DNA from: Streptomyces sp. TG1A-60
Lineage (GTDB): Bacteria > Actinomycetota > Actinomycetes > Streptomycetales > Streptomycetaceae
NCBI RefSeq assembly: GCF_037201975.1
Contig: NZ_CP147520.1
Coordinates: 6,820,001 to 6,884,000 of the forward strand
Direction of reading: 5' to 3'
Length of the DNA: 64,000 nucleotides
Shown here: piece after piece, positions 7,429-16,850 of the stretch
How the letters are laid out: each line of letters starts with the position of its first letter
How positions within the stretch are numbered: position 1 is the stretch's first letter
The notes under the pieces: model-generated
Told to the model about the DNA's origin: nothing
Databases searched by the model: none
What the model saw: only the letters and a program-made list of their open reading frames with translations
Position numbers and translations under genes: made by a program

Positions 7429-7450
7429 AAGCGCTTACTTGAAACGATTC
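7429..7450. promoter_or_regulatory. LacI-type operator candidates
   Basis: AAGCGCTT (7429-7436, perfect palindrome with central CG) and GAAACGATTC (7441-7450) both resemble LacI-family operator cores. They sit at the expected transcription start, where a bound repressor would block the operon. No LacI gene is present in the window. Confidence 0.5.
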
Positions 7451-7486
7451 ATGGCGCGGGACGCAGCGTCGCGGGGAGGCTCAACC

Positions 7487-8776
7487 ATGCAGCAAAACAG
7501 GAACGTTGAGAGGCGGACGGTCCTCAAGGCGGCCGGAGCCTCACTGGCCGTCGTGGGTCTGGGGGCGACGGCCACGGCCTGTGGCGGCGACAGCGGTTCG
7601 GGGGACGGGACGGTGACGATCCGCTACGCCTGGTGGGGGGCCGAGGACCGGGCGGAGCGCATCAAGAAGACCATCACGCTTTTCGAGAAGAAGTACCCGA
7701 AGATCAAGGTCAAGACGGACTTCCAGCCCTACACCGACTTCTGGAAGAAGTTCAACACCCAGGCCTCCGGTGGAAATCCGCCGGACGTGTTCCAGAATGC
7801 CATCGGGTTCCTGCGGAAATACGACGCGAAGAACGTGCTGCTCGATCTCAGTGCGCAGGTCGAGGCGGGCAACCTTTCCATGGACGGTTTCCGGGCCGGT
7901 CTCGACAAGTTCGGTGAGATCGACGGAAAGCTGCTCGGGGTCCCGGTCGGTTCCAACTCGATGGCTCTGGTGATCGACAAGCCCGTCTACACCAAGTCCG
8001 GCGTGCAGCCGGAGCAGGGCTGGACGTGGGACGACTTCGACGCGGCGATGAAGAAGATCCGCGACAAGACGGGGCGCGCCGGTGACACCGGTCCGTACAA
8101 CGTCATGTACCTCTACGACCTCTATCTGCGTCAGAACGGCAAGGCGTTCTTCACCGAGGACGGGCTCGGCTTCACCGAGTCGGACCTGAAGACCTGGTGG
8201 GCGAAGGCCGAGAAGGCGGTCGCGGAGGGGCTCTACGCCGATCCGAAGAAGGTCGCCCAGATCAAGCCCAAGTCGGCGGTCGCCGCGGAACTTTCCGGTG
8301 GTGAGTTCACCTGGGACAACTTCACCGTCCGCTACACCTCCGAGGGCAAGAGCGTGTACGGTCTGGCTCCCATTCCGACCACGGACGGCAAGAAGACGGG
8401 GCAGTACCTCGGCTCGCTGATGCTCAGCGCGTCCAAGCGCACCCAGCATCCCAAGGAAGTCGCCCAGTTCATCAACTTCATGGTGCACGAGCCCGAGGTC
8501 GCCGAGATCATGGGCTACGACCGCGGGGTGCCCGCGACTCAGGCCCAGTACGACGCGTTCAAGCCGAACGACCCGGTCAACAAGGCGATCGCCGAGTACG
8601 AGGAGTCCCTCGTCGAGGCCGGAGTCCTGGAGCCCATCACCCCGCACCCGAACGGCGCGGACATCTGCGAGGCCGCATTCCTGCGCATCGGCGAAGAGCT
8701 CGGTCTCGGAACGCGCTCGGTGGACGACGCCGTCAAGCAGTTCTTCACCGAGTCGAAGACGGCTCTCGGCAGCTGA
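7487..8776 (+). CDS. sugar ABC transporter substrate-binding lipoprotein (Tat-type signal)
   Basis: A 429-aa family-1 extracellular solute-binding protein. The N-terminus has a twin-arginine signal (ERRTVLKAAG) and a lipobox ending in ATAC, so it should be exported folded and lipid-anchored. The mature protein has the usual carbohydrate-binder pattern (TIRYAWWGAEDR, FQPYTDFWKKFNTQ). ATG 7487 has a GGGGAGG site 8 nt upstream. First gene of a transporter set with no ATPase, as in other Streptomyces sugar importers that share the MsiK ATPase. The downstream lyase suggests pectin-derived oligosaccharides as ligand; this is inference. Confidence 0.9.
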   Translation: MQQNRNVERRTVLKAAGASLAVVGLGATATACGGDSGSGDGTVTIRYAWWGAEDRAERIKKTITLFEKKYPKIKVKTDFQPYTDFWKKFNTQASGGNPPDVFQNAIGFLRKYDAKNVLLDLSAQVEAGNLSMDGFRAGLDKFGEIDGKLLGVPVGSNSMALVIDKPVYTKSGVQPEQGWTWDDFDAAMKKIRDKTGRAGDTGPYNVMYLYDLYLRQNGKAFFTEDGLGFTESDLKTWWAKAEKAVAEGLYADPKKVAQIKPKSAVAAELSGGEFTWDNFTVRYTSEGKSVYGLAPIPTTDGKKTGQYLGSLMLSASKRTQHPKEVAQFINFMVHEPEVAEIMGYDRGVPATQAQYDAFKPNDPVNKAIAEYEESLVEAGVLEPITPHPNGADICEAAFLRIGEELGLGTRSVDDAVKQFFTESKTALGS

Positions 8777-9783
8777 TGGGAAGCCCCGTGACACACGCCC
8801 CTGCGACGGAGGGCCTGCCCAAGGGCGGGCGCTCCGAGCCGCGGCACGGTCCGGCCGGCTCCCCGCGTCCCGCCGCACTCAAGCGGCGGGGCCGCCGGGA
8901 CAACCTGGCCGGCTATCTCTTCATGTCCCCCTGGATCGCCGGCTTCCTGCTGCTGACAGCGGGCCCGATGGCCGCCTCGCTCTACTTCGCCTTCACCGAC
9001 TACAACCTGTTCGACGCGCCCCGGTGGATCGGCCTGGACAACTTCTCCGAGATGTTCGCCGATCCACGCTGGCGGCACTCGGTGCGGGTGACGCTGTGGT
9101 ATGTCGTCGTCGGTACGCCGCTCAAGTTGATCGCGGCTCTCGGTGTGGCGCTGCTGCTGGCTCAGAAGCGGCGCGGGCAGGCCTTCTACCGGGCCGCCTT
9201 CTACGCGCCGTCGCTGATCGGGGCCAGTGTCTCCATCGCCATCGTGTGGAAGGCGATCTTCACCGACGACGCGATCGTCGACCGCACGCAGAAGACCTTC
9301 GGGATCGACGTCGGCGGCTGGACCGGCGACCCGAACCTGATCATCTACAGCCTGGTGGCGCTCACCGTCTGGCAGTTCGGCGCTCCCATGGTCATCTTCC
9401 TCGCCGGCCTCAAGCAGGTCCCGCGCGAGCTGTACGAGGCGGCCGAGGTGGACGGGGCGGGTACGTTCCGGCGGTTCTGGAACATCACCCTGCCGATGAT
9501 CTCCCCGGTCCTCTTCTTCAACGTCCTGCTGGAGACGATCCACTCCTTCCAGATCTTCAGCTCGGCGTACATCGTGGGCGGCGGCGCCGGAGGCAACGCC
9601 TGCGGTCCGGCCGATGGTTCGATGGTCTATACCTGCTATCTGTACGTCCAGGGCTTCGAGAACAGCAGGATGGGTCTGGCCTCCGCGATGGCCTGGCTGC
9701 TGCTGGTCGCGGTCGCCCTGGTGACGGCGGTGCTGTTCTGGTCCCAGAAGCGCTGGGTGCACTACGAGGAGGGTGCCCGATGA
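8776..9783 (+). CDS. sugar ABC transporter permease (MalF/UgpA type)
   Basis: 335 aa. Six hydrophobic segments follow a 40-residue basic/proline-rich N-terminus. The permease EAA loop that contacts the ATPase is visible as EAAEVDGAGTFRRFWNITLP. The ATG start overlaps the stop of the binding-protein gene by one base; GTG 8788 is a possible alternative. An extracytoplasmic loop near residues 270-290 contains two cysteines and is longer than usual. Couples with the next permease to form the channel. Confidence 0.9.
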   Translation: MGSPVTHAPATEGLPKGGRSEPRHGPAGSPRPAALKRRGRRDNLAGYLFMSPWIAGFLLLTAGPMAASLYFAFTDYNLFDAPRWIGLDNFSEMFADPRWRHSVRVTLWYVVVGTPLKLIAALGVALLLAQKRRGQAFYRAAFYAPSLIGASVSIAIVWKAIFTDDAIVDRTQKTFGIDVGGWTGDPNLIIYSLVALTVWQFGAPMVIFLAGLKQVPRELYEAAEVDGAGTFRRFWNITLPMISPVLFFNVLLETIHSFQIFSSAYIVGGGAGGNACGPADGSMVYTCYLYVQGFENSRMGLASAMAWLLLVAVALVTAVLFWSQKRWVHYEEGAR

Positions 9784-10673
9784 GCGCACAGGCCACCGAG
9801 ATCGCCCCGCCCCCGACCGCGAGGTCGGGTGCCCTCCGGCGCAGGCTGCCCGGCTCCCTCGCCTGGCACCTCGGGTCCCTGGTGATCCTCGCGGTGATCC
9901 TCTACCCGGTGATCTGGGTCCTCGGCGGCTCGTTCAAGGAGAGCGAGGACATCGTCGGCAGCCTGGACCTCTTCCCGGGCGACCCGATCATCTCGAACTA
10001 CACGAGCCTCGCCGACGGCATCGCGGGCATCCCGATCTCCACGTTCTTCTTCAACTCGCTCTTCCTGGCCGTCGGTTCGGTGATCGGGATCCTGGTGTCC
10101 TGCTCACTGACCGCGTACGCCTTCGCTAAGATCAAGTTCGCCGGCCGGAACCTGCTCTTCACGCTGATGATCGGCACGCTCCTGTTGCCGTACCACGTGC
10201 TGCTGATCCCGCAGTACGTGCTGTTCCGCAACATGGAAATGATCAACACGTACACCCCGCTGCTGCTGCCGAAGTACCTGGCCACGGAGGCCTTCTTCGT
10301 CTTCCTGATGGTGCAGTTCATGCGGAACCTGCCCAAGGAGCTCGACGAGGCGGCCCGCCTCGACGGCTGTGGGCACTTCCGGATCTACTGGTCGATCGTG
10401 CTGCCGCTGTGCCGGCCCGCGCTCATCACCAGCGCCATCTTCACGTTCATCAACGCCTGGAACGACTTCATGGGCCCGCTGATCTATCTGAACGAGCCCG
10501 ACAAGTACACGGTCTCACTCGGTCTGAAGATGTTCGTGGACCAGGACGCCGTGGCCAACTACGGCGGCATGATCGCGATGTCGCTCGTGGCGCTGCTTCC
10601 GGTGCTCGCCTTCTTCCTCGCCTTCCAGCGCTATCTGATCGACGGCATGGCCACCTCCGGTCTGAAGGGCTGA
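9780..10673 (+). CDS. sugar ABC transporter permease (MalG/UgpE type)
   Basis: A 297-aa partner permease with six predicted helices and an EAA loop, DEAARLDGCGHFRIYWSIVL. It overlaps the preceding permease by ATGA, implying coupled translation and 1:1 stoichiometry. No nucleotide-binding subunit is encoded nearby. Confidence 0.9.
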   Translation: MSAQATEIAPPPTARSGALRRRLPGSLAWHLGSLVILAVILYPVIWVLGGSFKESEDIVGSLDLFPGDPIISNYTSLADGIAGIPISTFFFNSLFLAVGSVIGILVSCSLTAYAFAKIKFAGRNLLFTLMIGTLLLPYHVLLIPQYVLFRNMEMINTYTPLLLPKYLATEAFFVFLMVQFMRNLPKELDEAARLDGCGHFRIYWSIVLPLCRPALITSAIFTFINAWNDFMGPLIYLNEPDKYTVSLGLKMFVDQDAVANYGGMIAMSLVALLPVLAFFLAFQRYLIDGMATSGLKG

Positions 10674-10685
10674 GGTGAACCGACC

Positions 10686-11294
10686 ATGGCCCAGGCCCGT
10701 GCCCGTGCGAAGGCCGCCGCAGCACGTGAGGAGTCCCTGCTCGCCGAGCGGTTCGCGCTGTTCGCCGAGTGTCTGCTCACCGGGGTGTGGATCGCGCTCG
10801 CCTCGCTGCCGCTGGTGACGTACCCGGCCGCGTTCGCCGCCGGCTCCCGGCATCTGCGCCGCCGTACGGCTCATGAGCGCGGCGGCTGGCGGGAGTTCGT
10901 GGCCGACTTCCGGACGGCGGTGCGCGGCGGCTGGCTCGTCGGGCTCGCCGGGTGGGCGGCGTTCGCGGTGGTCTGGGTGGACGTCCAGGCCGTGCGCGCG
11001 GGGATTCCGGGCGGGCCGCTGGTCGGCGCCGTCGGGGTCCTCGCACTGATCGGCGCCGTCGTCGCCGGACTGCGCGCGGCGGCGGCCTGGCAGCCCGGCG
11101 CCGCCTGGCGGGCCCTGCTCGGCGCGGCCGGACGGCGGACCGTGCTCGACCCCGCCGGATCCTTTCTGCTCGTCGGCGGACTGGCCGTGGTGGCCAGTTC
11201 CGCCTGGTTCGTCGCGCCGCTGGCGGTCCCGGTCCTCGGGGCCGTCGCGGCGGCGGCCGTCGCCGTGGAGGAGCGGTACCGGCGCCGCCCCTGA
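10686..11294 (+). CDS. DUF624 (YesL-like) membrane protein
   Basis: A 202-aa integral membrane protein with about five hydrophobic segments. It starts with an Ala/Arg-rich helix and the family-like block LLTGVWIALASLPLVTYPAAFAAG. YesL-type proteins are found almost only in sugar-uptake operons, including the B. subtilis rhamnogalacturonan (yes) cluster; their role is unknown. Starts 12 nt after the permease with AGGTGA upstream, so it belongs to the transporter operon. Confidence 0.85.
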   Translation: MAQARARAKAAAAREESLLAERFALFAECLLTGVWIALASLPLVTYPAAFAAGSRHLRRRTAHERGGWREFVADFRTAVRGGWLVGLAGWAAFAVVWVDVQAVRAGIPGGPLVGAVGVLALIGAVVAGLRAAAAWQPGAAWRALLGAAGRRTVLDPAGSFLLVGGLAVVASSAWFVAPLAVPVLGAVAAAAVAVEERYRRRP

Positions 11295-11340
11295 CCGAAT
11301 CCGGCGGTGCTCCCGGCCGTTGGGCGCCGTCGGCCTTGAA

Positions 11341-11358
11341 CGGTGCCCGCCGGCACCG
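11341..11358 (+). other. small intergenic hairpin between transporter and lyase genes
   Basis: CGGTGCC and GGCACCG flank a 4-nt loop, 46 nt past the DUF624 stop. Not followed by a T-run. It may stabilise the transporter part of the mRNA or attenuate read-through into the lyase gene. Confidence 0.3.
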
Positions 11359-11440
11359 GGTCGGGGTCCGGCGCCGCACTCCCTCTGTCATGCCCCTGAC
11401 CATCCCGCACGCAAGACTTCCCGTACGGAAAGGAAAGGCC

Positions 11441-14179
11441 ATGTCCCCCATCGACCGCAGGTCCCTTCTCAAGGCGGCCGCCGTCGCCGGAGCCGCCGCG
11501 CAGTTCAGTTGGGCGCTAGGCGGTTCGACCGCGCAGGCCGCGCCCAGAGCCGAGACGGACCCGGTGACCCTGGACTGGCTGGAGGACGGCGGACTCGGCG
11601 CCGCCCCCGGGTCCACCGTGGGTGTGCCGTGGCCCAAGGGCGCCTACGACAAAGAACAGTCGTTCTCCTTGACCGACGCGGACGGCAAGGACATCCCCGT
11701 CCAGTCCTGGCCGATCGGCTACTGGCCGGACGGATCCGTGAAGTGGACCGCGCACGCGGTGGGCGGGGGCGCCGGCGCAGGCAGACTCACCCTCGCCGCC
11801 GGCACTCCCGCCGCACCCGCCAAGAAGGTCACCGTCGACGAGCGCGGCGGCACCATCGACGTGTCGACCGGTGTCATCACCGCCAAGATCGGCAAGTCCG
11901 GTTCCACGCTCGTGAAGTCCGTGCTGCGCGGCTCCACCGAGATCGCCCACACCGGCCGCCTGGTACTGCTGCGCCAGCCCGAGATCGAGGACGGCGACCA
12001 GGGCACGGAGAAGTACGAGCGCTTCGAGAGTGCCATCGGCGACGTCGAGGTCGAGCAGGACGGGCCCGTCCGCGCGGTCGTCCGGATCGACGGCAAACAC
12101 CGCAAGGGCGGCCGTGGCTGGCTTCCCTTCTCGATCCGCCTCTACTTCTACGCGGGCGCCGAGTCGTTCCGCATGGTGCACACCATCACCTTCGACGGCA
12201 CCCAGGAGCCCGGAAAGGCAAGCGGCGACTTCATCCGCGGCATCGGCGTCCGCTTCAAGGTGCCGATGCGGGACGCCGCGTACGACCGGCACATCCGCAT
12301 CGGCGGCGAGGGCACGGGACTGCTGCGCGAGGCGGTCAAGGGCGTCACCGGGCTTCGCCGCGACCCGGGGGCGGCCGTACGGACGGCCCAGTTCGAGGGG
12401 AAGAAGCTGCCCGACCCGTCCACCTGGGACCAGCGGGTGACCACCCGGCTCCAGTACATCCCCGAGTGGGGCGACTACACGCTCTCGCAGCTGTCCGCCG
12501 ACGGGTTCGGTGTCCGCAAGCGGACCAAGAAGGGCCACGGCTGGATCCCGGCCGGCGGTGGCAGGCGGGCGAGCGGCTTCGGGTACGTCGGTGGCGCGTC
12601 CGGCGGCTTCGCCTTCGGCCTCAGGGACTTCTGGGAGAAGTTTCCCGCCCAGCTCGACATCCGCGGCGCCCACACCGACACCGCCGAAGTCACCCTCTGG
12701 CTCTGGTCGCCCGAGGCGCAGCCCATGGACCTGCGCTTCTACCACGACGGCATGGGCCAGGACACCTACCCCGAGCAGCTCGAAGGCCTCAACATCACCT
12801 ACGAGGACTACGAGCCCGGCTTCGGTACCCCCTACGGCATCGCCCGCACCAGCGAACTCCTCTTCTGGGCCCACGAGTCCACGCCCAGCGCCGAGGACAT
12901 GGCCAAGCAGGTCGAGGCCGTCCGCACACCCCCGCAGCTCGTCGCCCCGCCCAAGCAGCTCATCAAGGCAGGTGTCTTCGGGCGGCTCTTCTCCGAGCCG
13001 GACCGCTCCACCGCCGCCAAGGCGAAGATCGAGGACCACCTCGACTTCCTCTTCACCTACTACAAGGACCAGGTGGAGATGCGCCGGTGGTACGGCTTCT
13101 GGGACTACGGCGACATCATGCACAGCTACGACCCCAGCCGTCACCAGTGGTGCTACGACGTCGGCGGCTACGCCTGGGACAACTCCGAACTCTCGCCGGA
13201 CCTGTGGCTCTGGTTCGCGTACATGCGCTCCGGGCGCGCCGACATCTTCCGCTTCGCCGAGGCCATGACCCGCCATACCGGCGAGGTCGACGTCTACCAC
13301 CTCGGCAAATGGGCCGGCCTCGGCACCCGCCACGGCGTCCAGCACTACGCCGACAGTGCCAAGCAACAGCGCATCGCCAACACCACCTACCGCCGCTACT
13401 ACTACTTCCTCACCGCCGACGAGCGAGTCGGCGACCTCATGCACGCCAACGTCGACTCCGACGAGACGTTCCTCGTCCTCGACCCGATCCGCAAGATCCG
13501 CACCGAGCCGTACACGCCTGACCGCAACGCCCTGTCGATCGGCTTCGGCACCGACTGGTCGGGTCTGGTCTCGGCCTGGCTGACCGAGTGGGAGCGGCGC
13601 GGGCCCAAGTGGAAGAAGGCGAAGGCGCGCGTCCTGTCCACGATGGAGACGATCGCGGCCCAGCCCAACGGCTTCGTCCAGGGCAACGCGCTCTACGACC
13701 TGGACACCGGCAAGTTCGCCGTCCCCACGGAGGCCAAGGTCAGCGTCTCGCACCTGTCGGCGATGTTCGGCCTCGTCGAGCTGAACGCCGAACTCCTCGA
13801 CCAGATCGAGATGCCCGAGTTCAGGGAGGCGTGGCTCGACTACTGCCGCTACTTCAACGCGACGAAGGCTGAGCAGGCCGCCCGTTACGGCTCCAACTTC
13901 GGGAACCTGCTGCTCTTCCAGGGCCACTCGCGGCAGGACGCCTACGCGGCCGTCCAACTGGGAGACGACAAGCTGGCGGCCCGGGCGTGGCGGCAGTTCT
14001 ACAACAGCGCCGACACCTGGGACTACAAGGAGTCGACCGACTGGTCCACGAAGAAGGTCGAGGGGCCGACGGCGCTGGTGCCGGGCAGCGAGGCGGCGTG
14101 GGTGTCGACCAACGCGACGGCACTGTACGGGTTGGCGGCCATTCAGAACCTCGCTCTGGTGGGCGACAAGATGCCGTGA
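11441..14179 (+). CDS. Tat-exported exo-rhamnogalacturonan lyase family protein
   Basis: 912 aa. The N-terminus DRRSLLKAAAVAGAAAQ is a twin-arginine signal ending at an AQAAP site, so the enzyme is secreted folded. The remainder resembles the PcRGLX/YetA-like exo-rhamnogalacturonan lyase family, with beta-sandwich N-terminal regions (about 45-330) followed by an alpha/alpha-toroid-like part rich in Trp/Tyr/His (WYGFWDYGDIMHSYDPSR, WDNSELSPDLWLWFAYMRS). Such enzymes split rhamnogalacturonan-I backbones by beta-elimination. ATG 11441 has GGAAAGG just upstream. It is 146 nt from the transporter operon. The family call is from recognition; catalytic residues were not assigned. Confidence 0.75.
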   Translation: MSPIDRRSLLKAAAVAGAAAQFSWALGGSTAQAAPRAETDPVTLDWLEDGGLGAAPGSTVGVPWPKGAYDKEQSFSLTDADGKDIPVQSWPIGYWPDGSVKWTAHAVGGGAGAGRLTLAAGTPAAPAKKVTVDERGGTIDVSTGVITAKIGKSGSTLVKSVLRGSTEIAHTGRLVLLRQPEIEDGDQGTEKYERFESAIGDVEVEQDGPVRAVVRIDGKHRKGGRGWLPFSIRLYFYAGAESFRMVHTITFDGTQEPGKASGDFIRGIGVRFKVPMRDAAYDRHIRIGGEGTGLLREAVKGVTGLRRDPGAAVRTAQFEGKKLPDPSTWDQRVTTRLQYIPEWGDYTLSQLSADGFGVRKRTKKGHGWIPAGGGRRASGFGYVGGASGGFAFGLRDFWEKFPAQLDIRGAHTDTAEVTLWLWSPEAQPMDLRFYHDGMGQDTYPEQLEGLNITYEDYEPGFGTPYGIARTSELLFWAHESTPSAEDMAKQVEAVRTPPQLVAPPKQLIKAGVFGRLFSEPDRSTAAKAKIEDHLDFLFTYYKDQVEMRRWYGFWDYGDIMHSYDPSRHQWCYDVGGYAWDNSELSPDLWLWFAYMRSGRADIFRFAEAMTRHTGEVDVYHLGKWAGLGTRHGVQHYADSAKQQRIANTTYRRYYYFLTADERVGDLMHANVDSDETFLVLDPIRKIRTEPYTPDRNALSIGFGTDWSGLVSAWLTEWERRGPKWKKAKARVLSTMETIAAQPNGFVQGNALYDLDTGKFAVPTEAKVSVSHLSAMFGLVELNAELLDQIEMPEFREAWLDYCRYFNATKAEQAARYGSNFGNLLLFQGHSRQDAYAAVQLGDDKLAARAWRQFYNSADTWDYKESTDWSTKKVEGPTALVPGSEAAWVSTNATALYGLAAIQNLALVGDKMP

Positions 14180-14318
14180 CGCTCCGCCGGGGGAGCCGGT
14201 GACCTGTCGCCGGAGGGGAACTGCGGCTCCGTCGTGGCCGGTCGGGCCCACGGCGGAGTCGCATGTCGGCACAGCCCCCGCGCCCCTGTCGGGGCGCTCC
14301 TCGGGTACCTCAGGAGTG

Positions 14319-16748
14319 TCACGTCAGTCTTCCGAACGCCTCCCGCACTCGGCGTGCGTCGCGCAGTCGCTGCTCGTAGGTGGCACCCGCCACGAGCAGC
14401 GCCAGACCGGCGAGTGCGGGAGGTACCCAGCGAGGCAGGGCGTCCACGACCTGGGCGATGTACGGCGCCAGTTCGTGCACGGCGACCAGGACGAGGGCGG
14501 CGCCGCCCAGAATAAGGGGAGCCTGGAGGCGGTGACGAGCGCCCGCGAGGGTGATGACCAGGGCCGCGGCTCCCAGCAGCAGGGGGCGGAGCCAGTGTGC
14601 GTCGCCCCAGGCCGCGACGAGGCCCGGGCCGAGTGTGACGGCGAGGCCCGGGCCGTACGCCGTCCATGAGGAGGCCGTCAGGTCCCGGCGCCGGCGTAGG
14701 TGGCCGACGATCAGGGCCGGAACGGTCACGGGCAGGGTGTACGCCTCGGGGGAGCCGATCTCCCAGGCCGCCAGCCGTACCCAGGAGGCCAGCACGAAGA
14801 GTGCGGCGGCCCCGTAGCCGACGTGGCGCCGGTCAGGTCGTATCGCGACACCCGTGGCGACCACTGCGCAGAGCGCGAGGGTCAGGGCCAGCACGGGCGG
14901 ATGCGTGGCGGAGAGGGCGATGGCCAGGACGCTTGCCGCGGCGCCGGTCGCCTCGACCGGGATGGTGCTCGGGGAGTCGCCGAGGCGTGCCGCGAGCAGG
15001 GCCGCGGTGGCCGGGACGGTGAGGACGAGCAGAGCCGTCTGGTGTGGCTCCCAGCCGGCGGAGGCGCCGATCGCGCAGGTCAGAGCGGTGGCGTACGCGA
15101 GGGAGGCGGGCGCGGCGACAGGACCGAGGTCCGTGCGCCACGCCGCCCCGGCGAACAGGACGGTCGAGGCCGCGAGCACGGTGAGGGTCGCCGGCTCGGT
15201 GGCGAGGGAGCCGAGGGCGAGGCTCAGGGAGGTGACGAGGGCCAGGAGGGCGCCGGTCAGGGGGAGCGGCGCTTGGAGGCGCTTCGGTGCCGGCGACCGT
15301 ACGAATCCCGCGAAGCCCAGCGCGGCCACGACCACGAGGCCCCGCACCACCAGCCCGGCCGTGTACGGCAGTTCGAGGACCGCCGGGAGCACCAGGGCCG
15401 TCGCCCAGACGAGGACGGAGGCGCCCACCAGGGCCGGGGATCGCCACGAGGCGGCGCGCCCGGTGTACGCCAGCACTCCGGCGACGAGGAAGAGGACCAG
15501 GGGCACGGTCTCCGTGTGCGGGGGCCACGGAGCGTCGAGCGTCACCGCCGCGCGGGCGTCCGCCGGCGTACCGGACCAGGCTCGCTCGATCCAGCCGGCC
15601 GGGCCCAACAGGGAGATGAGCAGGACAGGCAGGGTGGTGGCCAGGGCGAGGACCTGGACGGCGGCGGAGGCATGGGCGAGGCCTCGGCGTACGGGCTCGG
15701 GGGCCCGGGCCCGTACGGCCGCCGACAGGGCGATCCCGCAGAGGAGATAGGCCGGGACCGTCCACACGTCGGGCAGGACCGACCGTGCGATCCCGCCGAG
15801 GCCCGCCACCGTGAGGAGCCCTCCGGTCAGCGCGGTGCCGAGGGCCAGGGCCGGCTTCGGAGTGAGCCAGGCGGCCGTCAGGGCGATCGCGGCGGCCAGG
15901 GCGAGGAGCGCCGCCGCACGGGCGGCGGCGCTCGGGCCATCGGCGGCCCACGAGAGCCACCCGGCCGCCGACACACCCCAGGCGCCCCAGCCGAACGCGC
16001 CGACCACGGCGACGATCCGTACCGGCCTGAGGGAGACCCGGAGCGCGACCGAGGTGTCGGCCGCCGCTGTCACCAGCAGCACGGCCGTGATCGTCTCCAC
16101 GCTCGCGTCCATCGCGAACGACCAGAGCAGGAGCGGGAGCTGGGCGGCGACCAGGGCGAGGGGGAGGGGCAGGCGGAGCCGAGCACGGGTGATCTCCGGG
16201 TCTGTGTCCACCGCCGCCCGGTGCGTCGGCGCACCCAGAACCAGCCCGTACGCCGCCCACACCACCGCCAGCACCGCCGACGCGGTCGCCGCGTACCCCG
16301 TGCCGTCCGCCCCGGTGAACACCACCTCGTGCAGGGCGTACGCGTCGAGGACCGTCAGGGCGAGACCGAGGCCGGCCACCGACTCGGCGGTCGAGCGCAG
16401 GCCGCGCCGGAGCAGTGGCACAGGGGCGCCGAGCGCGGCCACGGTCACCGCGCCGAGGACCAGGGCCCGGCCGGCGATTCCCAGGTGTCCCCAGCTGACC
16501 AGCGTGAACGCGATCGCGGCGACGGCCAGCAGGATACCGCCCAGCACCAGGAGCACGTTCTGGACCCTGGACGCCGTCGCCTCGGGGCGCTGCGGCACGG
16601 GCGGCGCGGCGGGCGCGGGGCTCTGCGCGTACAGGGCGTTGACCAGCCAGGCGCGCCGCGCCAGCAGGAAGGCGCGGCGGGCGTCGAGGTGTCGCAACTC
16701 GGAGTCGAGGACCCGCAACTCCTCGGCCGGGGACGGAAAGTGCGTCAT
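14319..16748 (-). CDS. giant polytopic membrane protein (SCO7613 C-terminal-domain type)
   Basis: 809 aa. A short soluble N-terminus (FPSPAEELRVLDSELRHLDARRAFLLARRAW, in two parts) resembles a coiled coil. About 650 residues of almost continuous hydrophobic helices follow (20 or more), all alanine/leucine/valine-rich. No transporter signature or catalytic motif stands out. I recall this architecture in Streptomyces as the 'SCO7613 C-terminal domain-containing membrane protein' class, of unknown function. ATG 16748 is chosen over an upstream in-frame ATG because the next gene's promoter must lie there. Opposite in direction to the flanking genes. Confidence 0.75.
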   Translation of the reverse strand: MTHFPSPAEELRVLDSELRHLDARRAFLLARRAWLVNALYAQSPAPAAPPVPQRPEATASRVQNVLLVLGGILLAVAAIAFTLVSWGHLGIAGRALVLGAVTVAALGAPVPLLRRGLRSTAESVAGLGLALTVLDAYALHEVVFTGADGTGYAATASAVLAVVWAAYGLVLGAPTHRAAVDTDPEITRARLRLPLPLALVAAQLPLLLWSFAMDASVETITAVLLVTAAADTSVALRVSLRPVRIVAVVGAFGWGAWGVSAAGWLSWAADGPSAAARAAALLALAAAIALTAAWLTPKPALALGTALTGGLLTVAGLGGIARSVLPDVWTVPAYLLCGIALSAAVRARAPEPVRRGLAHASAAVQVLALATTLPVLLISLLGPAGWIERAWSGTPADARAAVTLDAPWPPHTETVPLVLFLVAGVLAYTGRAASWRSPALVGASVLVWATALVLPAVLELPYTAGLVVRGLVVVAALGFAGFVRSPAPKRLQAPLPLTGALLALVTSLSLALGSLATEPATLTVLAASTVLFAGAAWRTDLGPVAAPASLAYATALTCAIGASAGWEPHQTALLVLTVPATAALLAARLGDSPSTIPVEATGAAASVLAIALSATHPPVLALTLALCAVVATGVAIRPDRRHVGYGAAALFVLASWVRLAAWEIGSPEAYTLPVTVPALIVGHLRRRRDLTASSWTAYGPGLAVTLGPGLVAAWGDAHWLRPLLLGAAALVITLAGARHRLQAPLILGGAALVLVAVHELAPYIAQVVDALPRWVPPALAGLALLVAGATYEQRLRDARRVREAFGRLT

Positions 16749-16850
16749 GCCCCGGAGTGTGGCCGGCGTCACGTCGTACGACATGAGTGCCGGTACTCAG
16801 GACGTACTCAGATCGCGCACGGACGGGCTCCGAGTGGGCAGGATCCGACC

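Noticed and set aside
11516-14272. 918-codon open frame antisense to the lyase gene
   Set aside because: It mirrors codon structure of the plus-strand gene, is full of Gly/Val/Arg/Asp low-complexity text, has no domain signature, and the sense gene is convincing. Typical of high-G+C DNA.
14700-16850. Plus-strand open frame upstream of the START-like gene
   Set aside because: It is antisense to the giant membrane protein. Only the part from 16851 resembles a protein family.
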